This document shows positions 7,827-16,352 of a stretch of DNA of 37,929 nt, piece after piece. Each line of letters starts with the position of its first letter. The first letter of the stretch is position 1. The position numbers were made by a program, and so were the translations under genes. Below the pieces are notes generated by a model that was given only the letters and a program-made list of their open reading frames with translations, did no database searches and was not told where the DNA came from. Source of the stretch: a bacterium (GTDB lineage: Bacteria > Zhuqueibacterota > QNDG01 > DTFT01); NCBI GenBank assembly GCA_016933415.1, contig JAFGAX010000148.1, positions 1-37,929 on the forward strand, given 5' to 3'.

Positions 7827-9134
7827 CTATGGGGCCAGATAGAATTGATCGCCGCGAAGCACGCCCGCGGCCGCTCCCTTGAGCGCCCAGCCGTGAAAAG
7901 GCGTGTTCTTCGATTTGGAAAAAAATCCGTCCCGGTCCACGGTCCATGCCGCATCGGGGCGCAGAAACGTGAGATTGGCGCCGGCCCCCTCGCGGATGCG
8001 CGCCTCGGAAAGCCCGAGAATCCGGCGCGGCAGAACCGAGAGCACGAGCACCAGCTCCCGCAGGGTCAGTTTACGCTTGTGCACGCCGTGCGTCAGCAGG
8101 AGTCCCACGGCGGTTTCGAGTCCGATGACGCCGAACGGTGCCGCGTCGAACTCCACGTTCTTCTCCTCCGAAGAATGCGGGGCGTGGTCCGTGGACACGG
8201 CGTCGATCGTGCCGTCCTTCAGCCCCTCCCAGAGAGCGGCCCGGTCCTCCGCGGTCCGGAGCGGCGGGTTCATCTTGGCGTTTGGGTCGTATCCCTGAAC
8301 GGCCTCGTCCGTGAGCGTCAGATAATGCGGGCAGGTCTCGGCGGTCACGGTCACGCCGCGCGCCTTGGCCTCGCGGATGAGCCGCACGGATCCGGCCGTG
8401 GATACATGCGCGATGTGGATGCGGCCGCCGACGTATTCCGCGATCCGGATGTCGCGGTCGACGGCGATTTCCTCGCTGATGGACGGGATGCCGCGGAGCC
8501 CGAGCCGGGTGGAACGGGCGCCTTCGTGCATGACCCCGCCGTCGGAAAGCGACAGATCCTCGCTGTGCGAAATTACCGGCCGGCCGGTCATGCCGGCGTA
8601 TTCCACGGCGCGCCGCATGACGGACGCCTTTTCCACGGGGCGGCCGTCGTCCGAAAAGGCCACGGCCCCCGCCTCCGCGCAGTCGGCCATTTCGACCAGC
8701 TCGTCGCCCCGCTGGCCCTTGGTGATGGCCGCGATCGGGTGAACGTCGGTGACCAGTCCGGCCGCCCGCCTGCGGACGAATTCCACGGAGGGCCGGTCGT
8801 CGACCGGCGGGTTCGTGTTGGGCATGCAGGCGATTTCCGTGAACCCCCCGGCCGCGGCCGCCTCGGCGCCCGACCGGATGGTTTCCTCGTCCTCGCGGCC
8901 CGGCTCGCGGAGGTGCGCGTGCATGTCCACGAAACCCGGAACCACGATGAGACCGGCGCCGTCGATCCGCAGCCCTTCGAATCCCCCCCCTGCGGCGGAC
9001 CCGATTTTCGCGATGCGGCCGTCCGCGACCAGCAGGTCGGCGGCCGCGTCGAGTTTCGATGCGGGGTCGAGGAGGCGGGCGCCCGTGATGCACACGGCCT
9101 CCGCCCGGACAGGCTTGAAATCAGGCCTGGGCAT
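7827..9134 (-). CDS. pyrC: Dihydroorotase
   Basis: 435 aa class I dihydroorotase converting carbamoyl-aspartate to dihydroorotate in de novo pyrimidine synthesis. The zinc-binding HAHLREPG (His72, His74) is present, as are later metal ligands in HSED and IHIAHVSTA and the catalytic-type STDHAPHS. All catalytic residues look intact, so this is not the inactive PyrC partner found with some aspartate carbamoyltransferases. The ATG at 9132-9134 overlaps the end of pyrB by 14 bp. Confidence 0.96.
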   Translation of the reverse strand: MPRPDFKPVRAEAVCITGARLLDPASKLDAAADLLVADGRIAKIGSAAGGGFEGLRIDGAGLIVVPGFVDMHAHLREPGREDEETIRSGAEAAAAGGFTEIACMPNTNPPVDDRPSVEFVRRRAAGLVTDVHPIAAITKGQRGDELVEMADCAEAGAVAFSDDGRPVEKASVMRRAVEYAGMTGRPVISHSEDLSLSDGGVMHEGARSTRLGLRGIPSISEEIAVDRDIRIAEYVGGRIHIAHVSTAGSVRLIREAKARGVTVTAETCPHYLTLTDEAVQGYDPNAKMNPPLRTAEDRAALWEGLKDGTIDAVSTDHAPHSSEEKNVEFDAAPFGVIGLETAVGLLLTHGVHKRKLTLRELVLVLSVLPRRILGLSEARIREGAGANLTFLRPDAAWTVDRDGFFSKSKNTPFHGWALKGAAAGVLRGDQFYLAP

Positions 9135-10074
9135 GATCCTCCATTTCGATTTTTCCGCGGCCGCCGGAAAGCAGGTACAGCACGGCCATGCGCACGGCCA
9201 CGCCGTTGGTCACCTGGTCGAGAATCACGGAATGGCGTCCGTCCGCGACCTCATCGTCCAGTTCCACGCCCCGGTTGATCGGACCCGGATGCAGGATGGT
9301 GATCTCCTTTTTCAGCGGTTCCAGCCGCTCCACGGTCATGCCGAACAGGGACCGGTACTCCCGGAGGGACGGAAACATCCCCCGCTTCTGCCGCTCCATC
9401 TGGATGCGGAGCACGATGAAGACATCCGCGTCCTCCAGCGCCTCGTCGAGGTTCCGGTAGACACGGACGGGAAGGTCGTTCACGCCGGCGGGCATGAGCG
9501 TCGCCGGGCCGCAGAGCCCGACCGACGCGCCCGCGGTCGAAAGGCCGTGGATGTTGGAACGGGCCACCCGGCTGTGCAGGATGTCGCCCACAATCGCGAC
9601 CTTGAGCCCTTCGATTTTCCCAAGCTTTTCGCGGAGCGTCATCATGTCGAGCAGGGCCTGAGTCGGATGCTCGTGCGTGCCGTCCCCCGCATTGACCACC
9701 GACGCGTCGAGGCACCCGGCGAGAAAATGCGGTGCGCCGGAGGCGCCGTGCCGGATGACCACGGTGTCGATTTTCATGGCATGCAGGTTCCGGACCGTGT
9801 CCTTCAGGGTTTCGCCCTTCGACACGCTGGACCCCGCCTGCGAGAAACTGACGGAGTCGGCGGACAGCCGCTTCTCGGCGAGCTCAAAGGAGAAACGCGT
9901 GCGCGTGGAGGGTTCATAGAAGAGGTTGGCGATGGTCTTGCCGCGAAGGGTGGGCACCTTGGGAATGGGCCGTTCGAGAATGGGTTTCAGGGAGGCGGCG
10001 GTGTCGAGGATGAGTTCGATCTCCTCACGCGGCATGCCCTCGAGGCCCAGCAGGTGGCGGCTTTTCAACTGCAT
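9121..10074 (-). CDS. pyrB: Aspartate carbamoyltransferase catalytic subunit
   Basis: 317 aa; condenses carbamoyl phosphate and aspartate. The carbamoyl-phosphate loop STRTR is at 56-60, and HPTQALLD and [10 protein letters not shown] are present. The chosen start is ATG 10072-10074, since the family begins at [11 protein letters not shown]; the frame stays open further upstream but there it only shadows pyrR. The ribosome site is weak, and a 13-codon out-of-frame ORF ends just inside the pyrB start, so coupling to pyrR translation is plausible. No pyrI regulatory subunit is seen nearby. Confidence 0.96.
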   Translation of the reverse strand: MQLKSRHLLGLEGMPREEIELILDTAASLKPILERPIPKVPTLRGKTIANLFYEPSTRTRFSFELAEKRLSADSVSFSQAGSSVSKGETLKDTVRNLHAMKIDTVVIRHGASGAPHFLAGCLDASVVNAGDGTHEHPTQALLDMMTLREKLGKIEGLKVAIVGDILHSRVARSNIHGLSTAGASVGLCGPATLMPAGVNDLPVRVYRNLDEALEDADVFIVLRIQMERQKRGMFPSLREYRSLFGMTVERLEPLKKEITILHPGPINRGVELDDEVADGRHSVILDQVTNGVAVRMAVLYLLSGGRGKIEMEDHAQA

Positions 10075-10127
10075 GCGGCGTTCCGGTTGGCGTCCGATGG
10101 ATTCATGATCCGTTCCGGTCCGGGTTC

Positions 10128-10664
10128 TCACGACCCGATCAGCACGACGCCGTCCTCCCCGTCCGTCTCCTCGAGCCGGACCTGAACGCCGTCTGATTTT
10201 AGCGTGGAAACCGTCTGTCCGACAAAGTCGGCGTGAATGGGAAGCTCCCGGTGGCCGCGGTCGATGAGCACGGCCAGCTGGACGGAGGAGGGCCGGCCGA
10301 AGTCCATCAGTGCGTCCATCGCGGCGCGTATCGTGCGGCCGGTGAACAGCACGTCGTCGACAAGCACAACCTTCTGGTCGGTGATGTCGCAGGGGATGTC
10401 GGTCTCTCCGATGACGGGGCTGTCCGCGAGCCGCTGGAAATCGTCCCGGTACAGCGTGATGTCGAGCACGCCGTAGGGAACCTCGCGGCTTTCGATGGAG
10501 GACATGGCCTTGAGGATGCGCTGCGCCAGCACGTCTCCGCGGTTCCGGATGCCGACCAGGACAAGTCCCTCGCACCCGGCGTTCCGCTCGAGTATCTCGT
10601 GCGTCAGACGTTGCAGGGTGCGGGCGATCCCCTGGCCGTCCATGATTCTGGACTTTTCTGTCAT
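10128..10664 (-). CDS. pyrR: PyrR bifunctional regulator / uracil phosphoribosyltransferase
   Basis: 178 aa PRTase-fold protein. The PRPP-binding motif [13 protein letters not shown] is at 99-111. Family members bind pyr leader RNA in response to UMP and have uracil phosphoribosyltransferase activity. The start is ATG 10662-10664, which aligns with other PyrR N-termini; an upstream in-frame start at 10730 would lie before the promoter. The promoter at 10674-10702 puts the mRNA start about 3 nt before this ATG, leaving no room for a PyrR-binding leader here. It heads pyrR-pyrB-pyrC-decarboxylase-agmatinase. Confidence 0.95.
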   Translation of the reverse strand: MTEKSRIMDGQGIARTLQRLTHEILERNAGCEGLVLVGIRNRGDVLAQRILKAMSSIESREVPYGVLDITLYRDDFQRLADSPVIGETDIPCDITDQKVVLVDDVLFTGRTIRAAMDALMDFGRPSSVQLAVLIDRGHRELPIHADFVGQTVSTLKSDGVQVRLEETDGEDGVVLIGS

Positions 10665-10673
10665 CGGGTGAAT

Positions 10674-10702
10674 ATAGTAATGAGAATTTGCATGATTGTC
10701 AA
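10674..10702 (-). promoter_or_regulatory. Sigma-70 promoter of pyrRBC, predicted leaderless transcript
   Basis: On the minus strand TTGACA (10702-10697), a 17-bp spacer and TACTAT (10679-10674). Only 9 nt separate the -10 from the pyrR ATG, so transcription should begin around 10667 with a 5' leader of 2-4 nt. No Shine-Dalgarno sequence precedes the ATG, which fits leaderless translation. Confidence 0.88.
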
Positions 10703-10710
10703 GCCTTATT

Positions 10711-11337
10711 TTAGACTGATAGTTGCGCATTCCGCTGCGCCTTGAAACGCGCCCGGATCTCCTGGAAAACCTCCTGATACAGGCCGGACTTGAAATCCGG
10801 AAAACTCCAGGGATAGGGATCGAATCGGCCTTTTTCGTAATGAAGGGTCAGATCGGCCCAGATGCCGCAGTCGAGATATATTTTCTGCCCGTTGTACTTG
10901 GCCGAAGCGAGGACGAACTTGTCATAATCCATATAACCGGGGTCGAAATTGACTTGACGGCGCAGCGGAACCTCCGGGAGGTTTTCTGATCGCTCCGGGA
11001 GGTTCTGCGACGAAGCCTCCGGGAGGTTCCGGAACCTCCCGGAGGCATTTGGAAATTCCGCAACCGCCAGCTTCTCCTCCATGGCATTGGTCTCGATCTT
11101 GATCCGGGCCAGGTCCCCGGGATGGATGAGCCGCTCGTGGGAAACAAAAATCCTGAAAATGGGACATCCCATTTCCGGGACGTAATAATCCGTGCGGTCA
11201 AACGGGAATGCCGGGCTTCTGTAATCCAGCGGTCCGTAGATTTCGGACAGGAGAATCAGGCCCCTTTCAAGAAGACCTTCGTCCGAGTACAGGACCCCGA
11301 CGATCAGTTTCACCGGTCCGGGTTCTTTGGGTTTCAC
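10711..11337 (-). CDS. DUF4416 family protein with repeat-derived insertion
   Basis: 208 aa cytosolic protein of unknown function, recognised as DUF4416 from KPKEPGPVKLIVGVLYSDE near the start, YYVPEMG, and the downstream VNFDPGYMDYDKFVLAS and KIYLDCGIWADLTLHY segments. The start is GTG at 11335-11337. Residues about 97-124 contain NLPEASSQ, NLPERSE and NLPEV, encoded by repeated AACCTCCCGGAG units and a 32-bp palindrome; this stretch appears to be a DNA repeat that entered the gene in frame just before the conserved NFDPGY block. The gene lies directly upstream of the pyrR promoter. No function is assigned. Confidence 0.85.
   Translation of the reverse strand: MKPKEPGPVKLIVGVLYSDEGLLERGLILLSEIYGPLDYRSPAFPFDRTDYYVPEMGCPIFRIFVSHERLIHPGDLARIKIETNAMEEKLAVAEFPNASGRFRNLPEASSQNLPERSENLPEVPLRRQVNFDPGYMDYDKFVLASAKYNGQKIYLDCGIWADLTLHYEKGRFDPYPWSFPDFKSGLYQEVFQEIRARFKAQRNAQLSV
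10969..11046. repeat. Palindromic repeat cluster inside the DUF4416 gene
   Basis: The word CTCCGGGAGGTT occurs three times at 21-24 bp spacing. The last copy is part of a perfect 32-bp palindrome at 11015-11046 (half-site GCCTCCGGGAGGTTCC). It keeps the reading frame open and is translated as NLPE repeats. Confidence 0.9.
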
Positions 11338-11362
11338 GCGTTGCTCGTTTTCATAAATGGAG

Positions 11363-11442
11363 ATGAATGCATTACCATATTAATTCCTTCTTTATCCGCG
11401 GTCATCCGTCCCATCCGCCGAAGGTCCACTTTCCATCTTCCC
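11363..11442. repeat. Interspersed ATCCGT repeat, copy B
   Basis: A diverged copy of the element at 11521-11598 in the same orientation: ATGAATGCATTACC, an AT-rich stretch, then ATCCGC, ATCCGT and ATCCGC words. The 78 bp between copies B and C hold a small hairpin (GGAAC and GTTCC arms near 11476-11490) and no gene. Confidence 0.7.
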
Positions 11443-11520
11443 TTGCCCTGGATTCCCCGTCGCTCCGCGGAACAGAGTTCCTCGGAACGACATCCATTGA
11501 AGGATTGAGATAACATCCAA

Positions 11521-11598
11521 ATGAATGCATTACCCTAATAATCATTTCTGATCCGTGACAATCCGTTCCATCCGTTTCATCCGTGTTCGATTTTTTTC
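11521..11598. repeat. Interspersed ATCCGT repeat, copy C, overlapping a gene end
   Basis: ATGAATGCATTACC is followed by four ATCCGT words and a T7 run. Its right end overlaps the 3' end of the N-acetyltransferase-like gene, so the last five codons (KIEHG) and the TGA stop are repeat sequence. Confidence 0.78.
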
Positions 11599-12533
11599 TC
11601 CCGCGGTTTCCACAACCCCAACTCCCGCTCCCGCGCCATGTTGGCATCGAGCGCGGCCAGTGCCCGCTCCGTCATTTCCGCCTCGATACCGAAAGCCCGC
11701 CGGATGCTCTCGTGATAATTATTCCGGATCTTGAAACTCCGTTTTCCCTCGAACGTCGACTCCCGCATGTAATGCTTGTGGATGTAGACCATCCGGCCCT
11801 TCTCGGCGCGCGTCAGACAGAGCCCGTGCATCGAGTTCCATCCGAACGAATCCGTCCAGTGCCGGAGGAATTCGGCGGCCGGGCAGGGGATGTCGCGGAA
11901 ACGGTACCGGCTCTTGATCTCCGTCCGGTTGAAGGTGCGGACTTCGCACACCGCGGAATCACCAAAGCCGAAACGGACCAGTTCCACGCCCGTGAATTCG
12001 GAGTCATGGACCCTGGGCTTTTCGAGCGTCATCTCCATCGGCCGGTTCAGCAGGTAGCCCGGATCCACGAGATACCGGCGGCCGTCCAGGAGGACGATCA
12101 TGGCGCAGTGGCTGTTCGGCGCCCATTTCATGTCGGCCATCACGGGATAACACCGGTAACCGGCATGCGCCAGGAGCGTCTGCAGAAAGAACGTGAGGGA
12201 GAAGCAGGTGCCTCCGAACCGGTGCCGGGCATAACCGTCCATGACTTCGATCGGGAAGCGCAGTTTCTTCTCCAGCTCCGCGGCTTCGTGGTGCCTGATG
12301 GTCTTGCTGAGGTTTTCGTATGGGAATTTCGAGAAGTGCGAAAGAATTTCTCCGAGGCCGTCCAGGCCGGGCGGCCCCGGGAAAAACGAAAAATGCCCGT
12401 AAAAGGCCTTGACGGCCGCAGTATGCAGAAAAGGATCGAGCAGGCCGGGATCCACATCCAGCCCGGCCGCCGGACGGACGAGTGCGGGAACGGACGTCTC
12501 AGCGGCATCCGGATTCCGGTCTTTTCCGCTCAT
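11577..12533 (-). CDS. Arylamine N-acetyltransferase-like protein
   Basis: 318 aa protein of the NAT/transglutaminase-like fold; characterised members transfer acetyl or other acyl groups from CoA through a Cys-His-Asp triad. The triad is visible: Cys110 in RFGGTC, His142 in NSHCAMIV and Asp157 in YLVDPGY, with the upstream KFPYENLSK segment matching the family's FEN region. It is slightly longer than typical NATs (about 275-290 aa), with an N-terminal extension of about 35 residues. Its substrate is unknown. ATG is at 12531-12533. The final codons and the stop are supplied by an interspersed repeat. Confidence 0.88.
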   Translation of the reverse strand: MSGKDRNPDAAETSVPALVRPAAGLDVDPGLLDPFLHTAAVKAFYGHFSFFPGPPGLDGLGEILSHFSKFPYENLSKTIRHHEAAELEKKLRFPIEVMDGYARHRFGGTCFSLTFFLQTLLAHAGYRCYPVMADMKWAPNSHCAMIVLLDGRRYLVDPGYLLNRPMEMTLEKPRVHDSEFTGVELVRFGFGDSAVCEVRTFNRTEIKSRYRFRDIPCPAAEFLRHWTDSFGWNSMHGLCLTRAEKGRMVYIHKHYMRESTFEGKRSFKIRNNYHESIRRAFGIEAEMTERALAALDANMARERELGLWKPREKKIEHG

Positions 12534-12593
12534 GAAACCGCTTTCATCCCTTCACCGCGTTCGCGTAAGGCCGCGCTCATGAAGGGGACAAGC

Positions 12594-12779
12594 ACACCAC
12601 GGAAAAGCACGGAGACACGCGGAAAACGAAACGATGCGATTTTATCTCCGCGCACTTCCGTGTTCCTCCGCGATAAACTTTTTGAATGCGCCTTCCGGAC
12701 AGCACGACGCCACGTCCAGACACGGAGACTTGGAAAAAATAAAACCCTCTCCGTGCCATTCCGTGTTCCTCTGTGGTGA
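12594..12779. repeat. Two tandem inverted-repeat elements of the CACGGAG type
   Basis: Two units (about 12594-12676 and 12710-12779). Each begins with a CCAC or CACCAC arm plus CACGGAGAC words, has an AT-rich middle, and ends with the complementary TTCCGTGTTCCTC and GTGG-like arm. The first and last arms (CACCACGG and CTCTGTGGTG) are also mutually complementary. Together they fill most of the 282-bp gap between the N-acetyltransferase and TPR genes. No coding signal is seen. Confidence 0.75.
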
Positions 12780-12815
12780 TTTTTTATTAAGGAATCCTGG
12801 AAGGGGACTCCGCAA

Positions 12816-15800
12816 TCACAGCACGCTCCCGGACCATTTCCCTCCGGGATACAACGTCAGGTCCAGCACCTCTGGCATGATGTCCGGACGTCCGGTCTTG
12901 CGCTTCAGCACCTCGACCTGCCGCCGCGTGCCGTCGAACACGTCCCGAAGATAAGGCAGCAGGCCGTTTCCCCGGGTCTCGTCGAGTATGTTTTCGACCG
13001 ACACGGCGATGTCGCGGTTGTAGGCCCGGGCGCGGTCCGGCGCGGCATAGGCGACCAGAACGCCGATTTCCTTCTCATAGGCTTCACGCAGATTCAGCCG
13101 GCCTCGGTCAGAGGACCGCTGCGTCCACATCACTTTCTTGCTCTCCTCCGGACTGCCCGTCAGCGCGAGGTTGACCGCCATGCGCCATTGCGCCTCGTCG
13201 AACGCGGCCGCTGAGGCGTCGAGCGCCATGACGCGGCTGTAGCACGCGTTCTCCTTCCGGACATTGGCCTCGGGGTACGTCACCCCGTACCGATGCCGGA
13301 TGGAGGCGGGCCGCAGGTCGGACTCGAGGCGAAAGGCCCTGGCCAGCAGGAGATTCGCGCGCGCGATATCGTCGGCGCCGATCCGGACCGTGTCCTTCGG
13401 CGCGGTAAGCCAGGCGAGCCCGTCGGTCAGGGCGGCGATCACCTCCCGGTCGCGCGTGTACCGGTCGTCCTTTCCGACATGACGTTCGGCAAGCACCATG
13501 GCAAGATGCGCGGCGAACCGGGACAGATTCCGATCGTCCGACACGCGGAACATCCGGCGGCAGGCCCTGAGCCAGACCGCGACTTCCGAAGGACGGGCGG
13601 CCACGCGTTCCGCGTCGCGGAGATCCTCCATGGCCTGGTCCGCGAGCCCGGATCCGTCATACCGCCGGAAAAGATCAATGAAGAGGTCCACGGCCCGGTC
13701 CACGCGATTCAGGGCGGTGAGATAGATAAGTCCCTTCTGGTAGAGCGACCGGGACGCGTACAGATCAAACCGGGCATAACGGTCGAGTACGGCATCGTAA
13801 GCCGCCACGGCCTCGTCCCACCGGCGGCTGCGCCCGGCCACGCGGCCGAGCATGTAATGGCATTTCGCGAGCAGTTCCTGAACGCTCTCCCGGAGGCCCG
13901 CGACGTCCGGGCTTTCGAGAGAAACCATCCCCGGACCGCCGTAGAACTCACGGGACGCGACGATCCTTCGGAGCTCCTCTCCTGAATCGTTGAACTCGCG
14001 CAGCTGGCCGATCTGGCGCCGGATGGCGTCCGCCGTCAGCCGGCCAAGTTCGAAATCGATGTCCATCTTCAGTTCACCCGCGCGGAAATACGTCCACCGA
14101 TCGTCCAGGGCGTGCCGGTTCGCGAAAAACGCGTCGAGCAGGGCGTCGGCCTTCCGCCACTTGGCGGCGTCCGGCGTCCCGTTGCGGAGCGTGAAGCGCG
14201 CAAGCGCGTACAGGCCCTGGGCCTCCTCCGGGGTGTCGAGACGGATGCGGCCGACCGCGTCCAGAACGGAGCGCATGAGCGATTCGGCCCGGGCGGCGTC
14301 GCCCAGCATGAAGACGCTTTCCGCGATGACGCGGGAAAAACCCGTGATGTTCTCGCCCAGCAGAAACTCGGTCATCGGTCCGTCGGCCGATTCCGGCCGC
14401 AGGGCCGCGAAACTGCCGCCCAGGTTGTCGACGGCCGCGTCTCGGAATCCGAGATGCCACTGGCAGAGGGCGGTCATGAAACCCGCCTGCGGCCGGTACC
14501 GGCTCTCCGGACGGATCCGGTTGAATGCCGTCAGGGCCTGGCCGAAACGGTCCTGTTCCGCGAAGCCCCAGTGATACGCGGCCCGGCCCGCGAGAAACTG
14601 CGCCTTTTCGCGGATCGCGGCCGGCAGATGGTCGCGCCGGGCCGTCCATTCGCAGGGCTCCAGGGCGCCGGCGAAGTCCTTCGACCGGAGGGAATGTTCC
14701 GAGATGCGGAAGAGCGCCGCCGCCGCCGAATCCGCGCCCTCCGCCGATGCGTATTGCATCAGGCTCCCGCGCGCCGGTGTTTCCGCGTAATCCGACAGCA
14801 GTTCCTTGTAGACGCCGACGGCTCCCGCCGCGTCTCCCCGGATCTCGGCGATCCGGCCGGCCATGCGCTTGGCGAACACGACATCATCGCTCGCATAATC
14901 GCCCTTGAGGCCCAGGCGCCGCGCCGCCTCACGGTAACCCGCGAGGATCTCTTCGATCCGTCCCGAGGCTTTCTCCAGGTCGCTTTTGTCCGCCCATGCC
15001 ATACTGAGCCGCACCGACAGCACCCGGAAGCGGCCGGCATACGGATTCCCGAAAAAGTCCGCACGCTCCGAAACCTTCCGGTCGAGCACCCGCTCCGCGG
15101 CTTTGTAATACGCGTCCGGCTTCCCGCCGTTCCGTCGCACCTCCGTTCCGATCGAAAAACAGGCTTCGGCGAAGGTGTAGCTCAACTCGTCGTTCCGGAT
15201 GAAATCCCGGTCCTTCATGGCCTGGTTGAGAGTCTCGAAGATGCGGTCCTGAAGGCCGAGATCGGCGTAGACGCGGACCAGGGAGGACAGCACGCGGATC
15301 TGCTCTTCCGCGGATGCCTTGCGGAGCAGATCGAACGCGCGGCCGTAGGCCCGGGAGGCCGGCTCGAGGTTCCGCTTGGCGTCATAGGCGCCGCCGGCCG
15401 CCAGGTACACGGAAAGCAGGGCCTGCGGCTTCCGCCGCTCCACGGTCCGCGCCCAGCGCTCCACTTCGCGGTCGTTTCCGGACTCGGCCTGCAGTTTCAC
15501 GATGCCGAGCACGATGCTGTCCCAGGTGAGCCGCTCGGGGCGCGTGAATTGCATGGCATTCTCATAGGCCGCGACCGCGCCGGGCGTGTCACCGACCGCG
15601 GCCCGTGCGCCGCCCAGGGACTCCCAGGCGGCCGCCAGTGTGTTCTCCAGCCGTTCCTTCCGCCAGGAGTTGACGGCGTACCCGTCGTAGACGCGGGCGT
15701 CGAGAGACCGGACCGGCTCGATCACGGCCAGTGCCTCTTCCGGCTCCGTGGCCGCCAGGGCATTGGCCCATTTGGTCCGGATCATCCATTCCAGAAGCGT

Positions 15801-16328
15801 GGGGGGCTCGCCCCCGGGCCGCATCCGCTCGAGCACGGAAACAGCGTCCGCGCAGATCCGGATCTGCTTCTCGATCTCTCCGCTCTGGTAGTACAGGGTG
15901 GCCAGATAATGGCAGAGTTCCGCATATTCCATGTGGTGCCGCCCGGCCGCACCCTCGGCGGAGATGTCGGGCCGCAGCAGGGCGACCGTCCGCTCGAGGG
16001 AGGCCCGCGCCGCCCGCTTCTCGGGCGTCGGATCGGCGTAGAAATCGATCCGTGTCTTCTCGATCCTGAGTTCCATGGGATCCGGGACGCAGCCCCAGAG
16101 ACCGTGGCGGTCGAGGGAATCAAGAAAAGCGGAAAAAGCCGCCCGGTAATCCGGAAACCGCTTGAGAAACGTGTCTGGGTCATACTCGTTCAGGACGTGC
16201 ATGTCCGCTTTGGCGCGGAGAATCCGGCTCAGAGCGGACTGGCAGGACAGCGAATCCTGCTGCGCCGCGATCCGTCCGAATGAAAGAAAGGTCAGCAGTA
16301 TGACCGCGGAACGTGTTGGTTGATTCAT
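12816..16328 (-). CDS. Large exported TPR-repeat protein, unknown function
   Basis: 1170 aa. Residues 1-23 form a signal peptide ending in RIAAQ, so it is exported, probably to the periplasm. Most of the rest is helical with many tetratricopeptide-like units, for example AAWESLGGARAAVGDTPGAV, LAAGGAYDAKRNLEPASRAY, AGRAAYHWGFAEQDRFGQAL and LGRVAGRSRRWDEAVAAYDA. No catalytic domain or membrane anchor beyond the signal peptide was recognised. TPR arrays of this size usually scaffold protein complexes. ATG is at 16326-16328, with AAGGA upstream and 24 bp after the preceding TPR/barrel gene, so the two form one operon from the sigma-54 promoter at 18355. The function is unknown. Confidence 0.85.
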   Translation of the reverse strand: MNQPTRSAVILLTFLSFGRIAAQQDSLSCQSALSRILRAKADMHVLNEYDPDTFLKRFPDYRAAFSAFLDSLDRHGLWGCVPDPMELRIEKTRIDFYADPTPEKRAARASLERTVALLRPDISAEGAAGRHHMEYAELCHYLATLYYQSGEIEKQIRICADAVSVLERMRPGGEPPTLLEWMIRTKWANALAATEPEEALAVIEPVRSLDARVYDGYAVNSWRKERLENTLAAAWESLGGARAAVGDTPGAVAAYENAMQFTRPERLTWDSIVLGIVKLQAESGNDREVERWARTVERRKPQALLSVYLAAGGAYDAKRNLEPASRAYGRAFDLLRKASAEEQIRVLSSLVRVYADLGLQDRIFETLNQAMKDRDFIRNDELSYTFAEACFSIGTEVRRNGGKPDAYYKAAERVLDRKVSERADFFGNPYAGRFRVLSVRLSMAWADKSDLEKASGRIEEILAGYREAARRLGLKGDYASDDVVFAKRMAGRIAEIRGDAAGAVGVYKELLSDYAETPARGSLMQYASAEGADSAAAALFRISEHSLRSKDFAGALEPCEWTARRDHLPAAIREKAQFLAGRAAYHWGFAEQDRFGQALTAFNRIRPESRYRPQAGFMTALCQWHLGFRDAAVDNLGGSFAALRPESADGPMTEFLLGENITGFSRVIAESVFMLGDAARAESLMRSVLDAVGRIRLDTPEEAQGLYALARFTLRNGTPDAAKWRKADALLDAFFANRHALDDRWTYFRAGELKMDIDFELGRLTADAIRRQIGQLREFNDSGEELRRIVASREFYGGPGMVSLESPDVAGLRESVQELLAKCHYMLGRVAGRSRRWDEAVAAYDAVLDRYARFDLYASRSLYQKGLIYLTALNRVDRAVDLFIDLFRRYDGSGLADQAMEDLRDAERVAARPSEVAVWLRACRRMFRVSDDRNLSRFAAHLAMVLAERHVGKDDRYTRDREVIAALTDGLAWLTAPKDTVRIGADDIARANLLLARAFRLESDLRPASIRHRYGVTYPEANVRKENACYSRVMALDASAAAFDEAQWRMAVNLALTGSPEESKKVMWTQRSSDRGRLNLREAYEKEIGVLVAYAAPDRARAYNRDIAVSVENILDETRGNGLLPYLRDVFDGTRRQVEVLKRKTGRPDIMPEVLDLTLYPGGKWSGSVL

Positions 16329-16352
16329 CAGGATTCCTTCAGTTTCCGGTGA

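Noticed and set aside
10034-10104. 13-codon ORF just before pyrB as a pyrL-like attenuation leader peptide
   Set aside because: No pyrimidine-rich codon run, no terminator hairpin and no ribosome site; at most a coupling element.
11363-11598. ATCCGT repeats as a CRISPR array
   Set aside because: Words are 6-7 bp at about 10-bp spacing with no 25-40 bp conserved repeats, no unique spacers and no cas genes.
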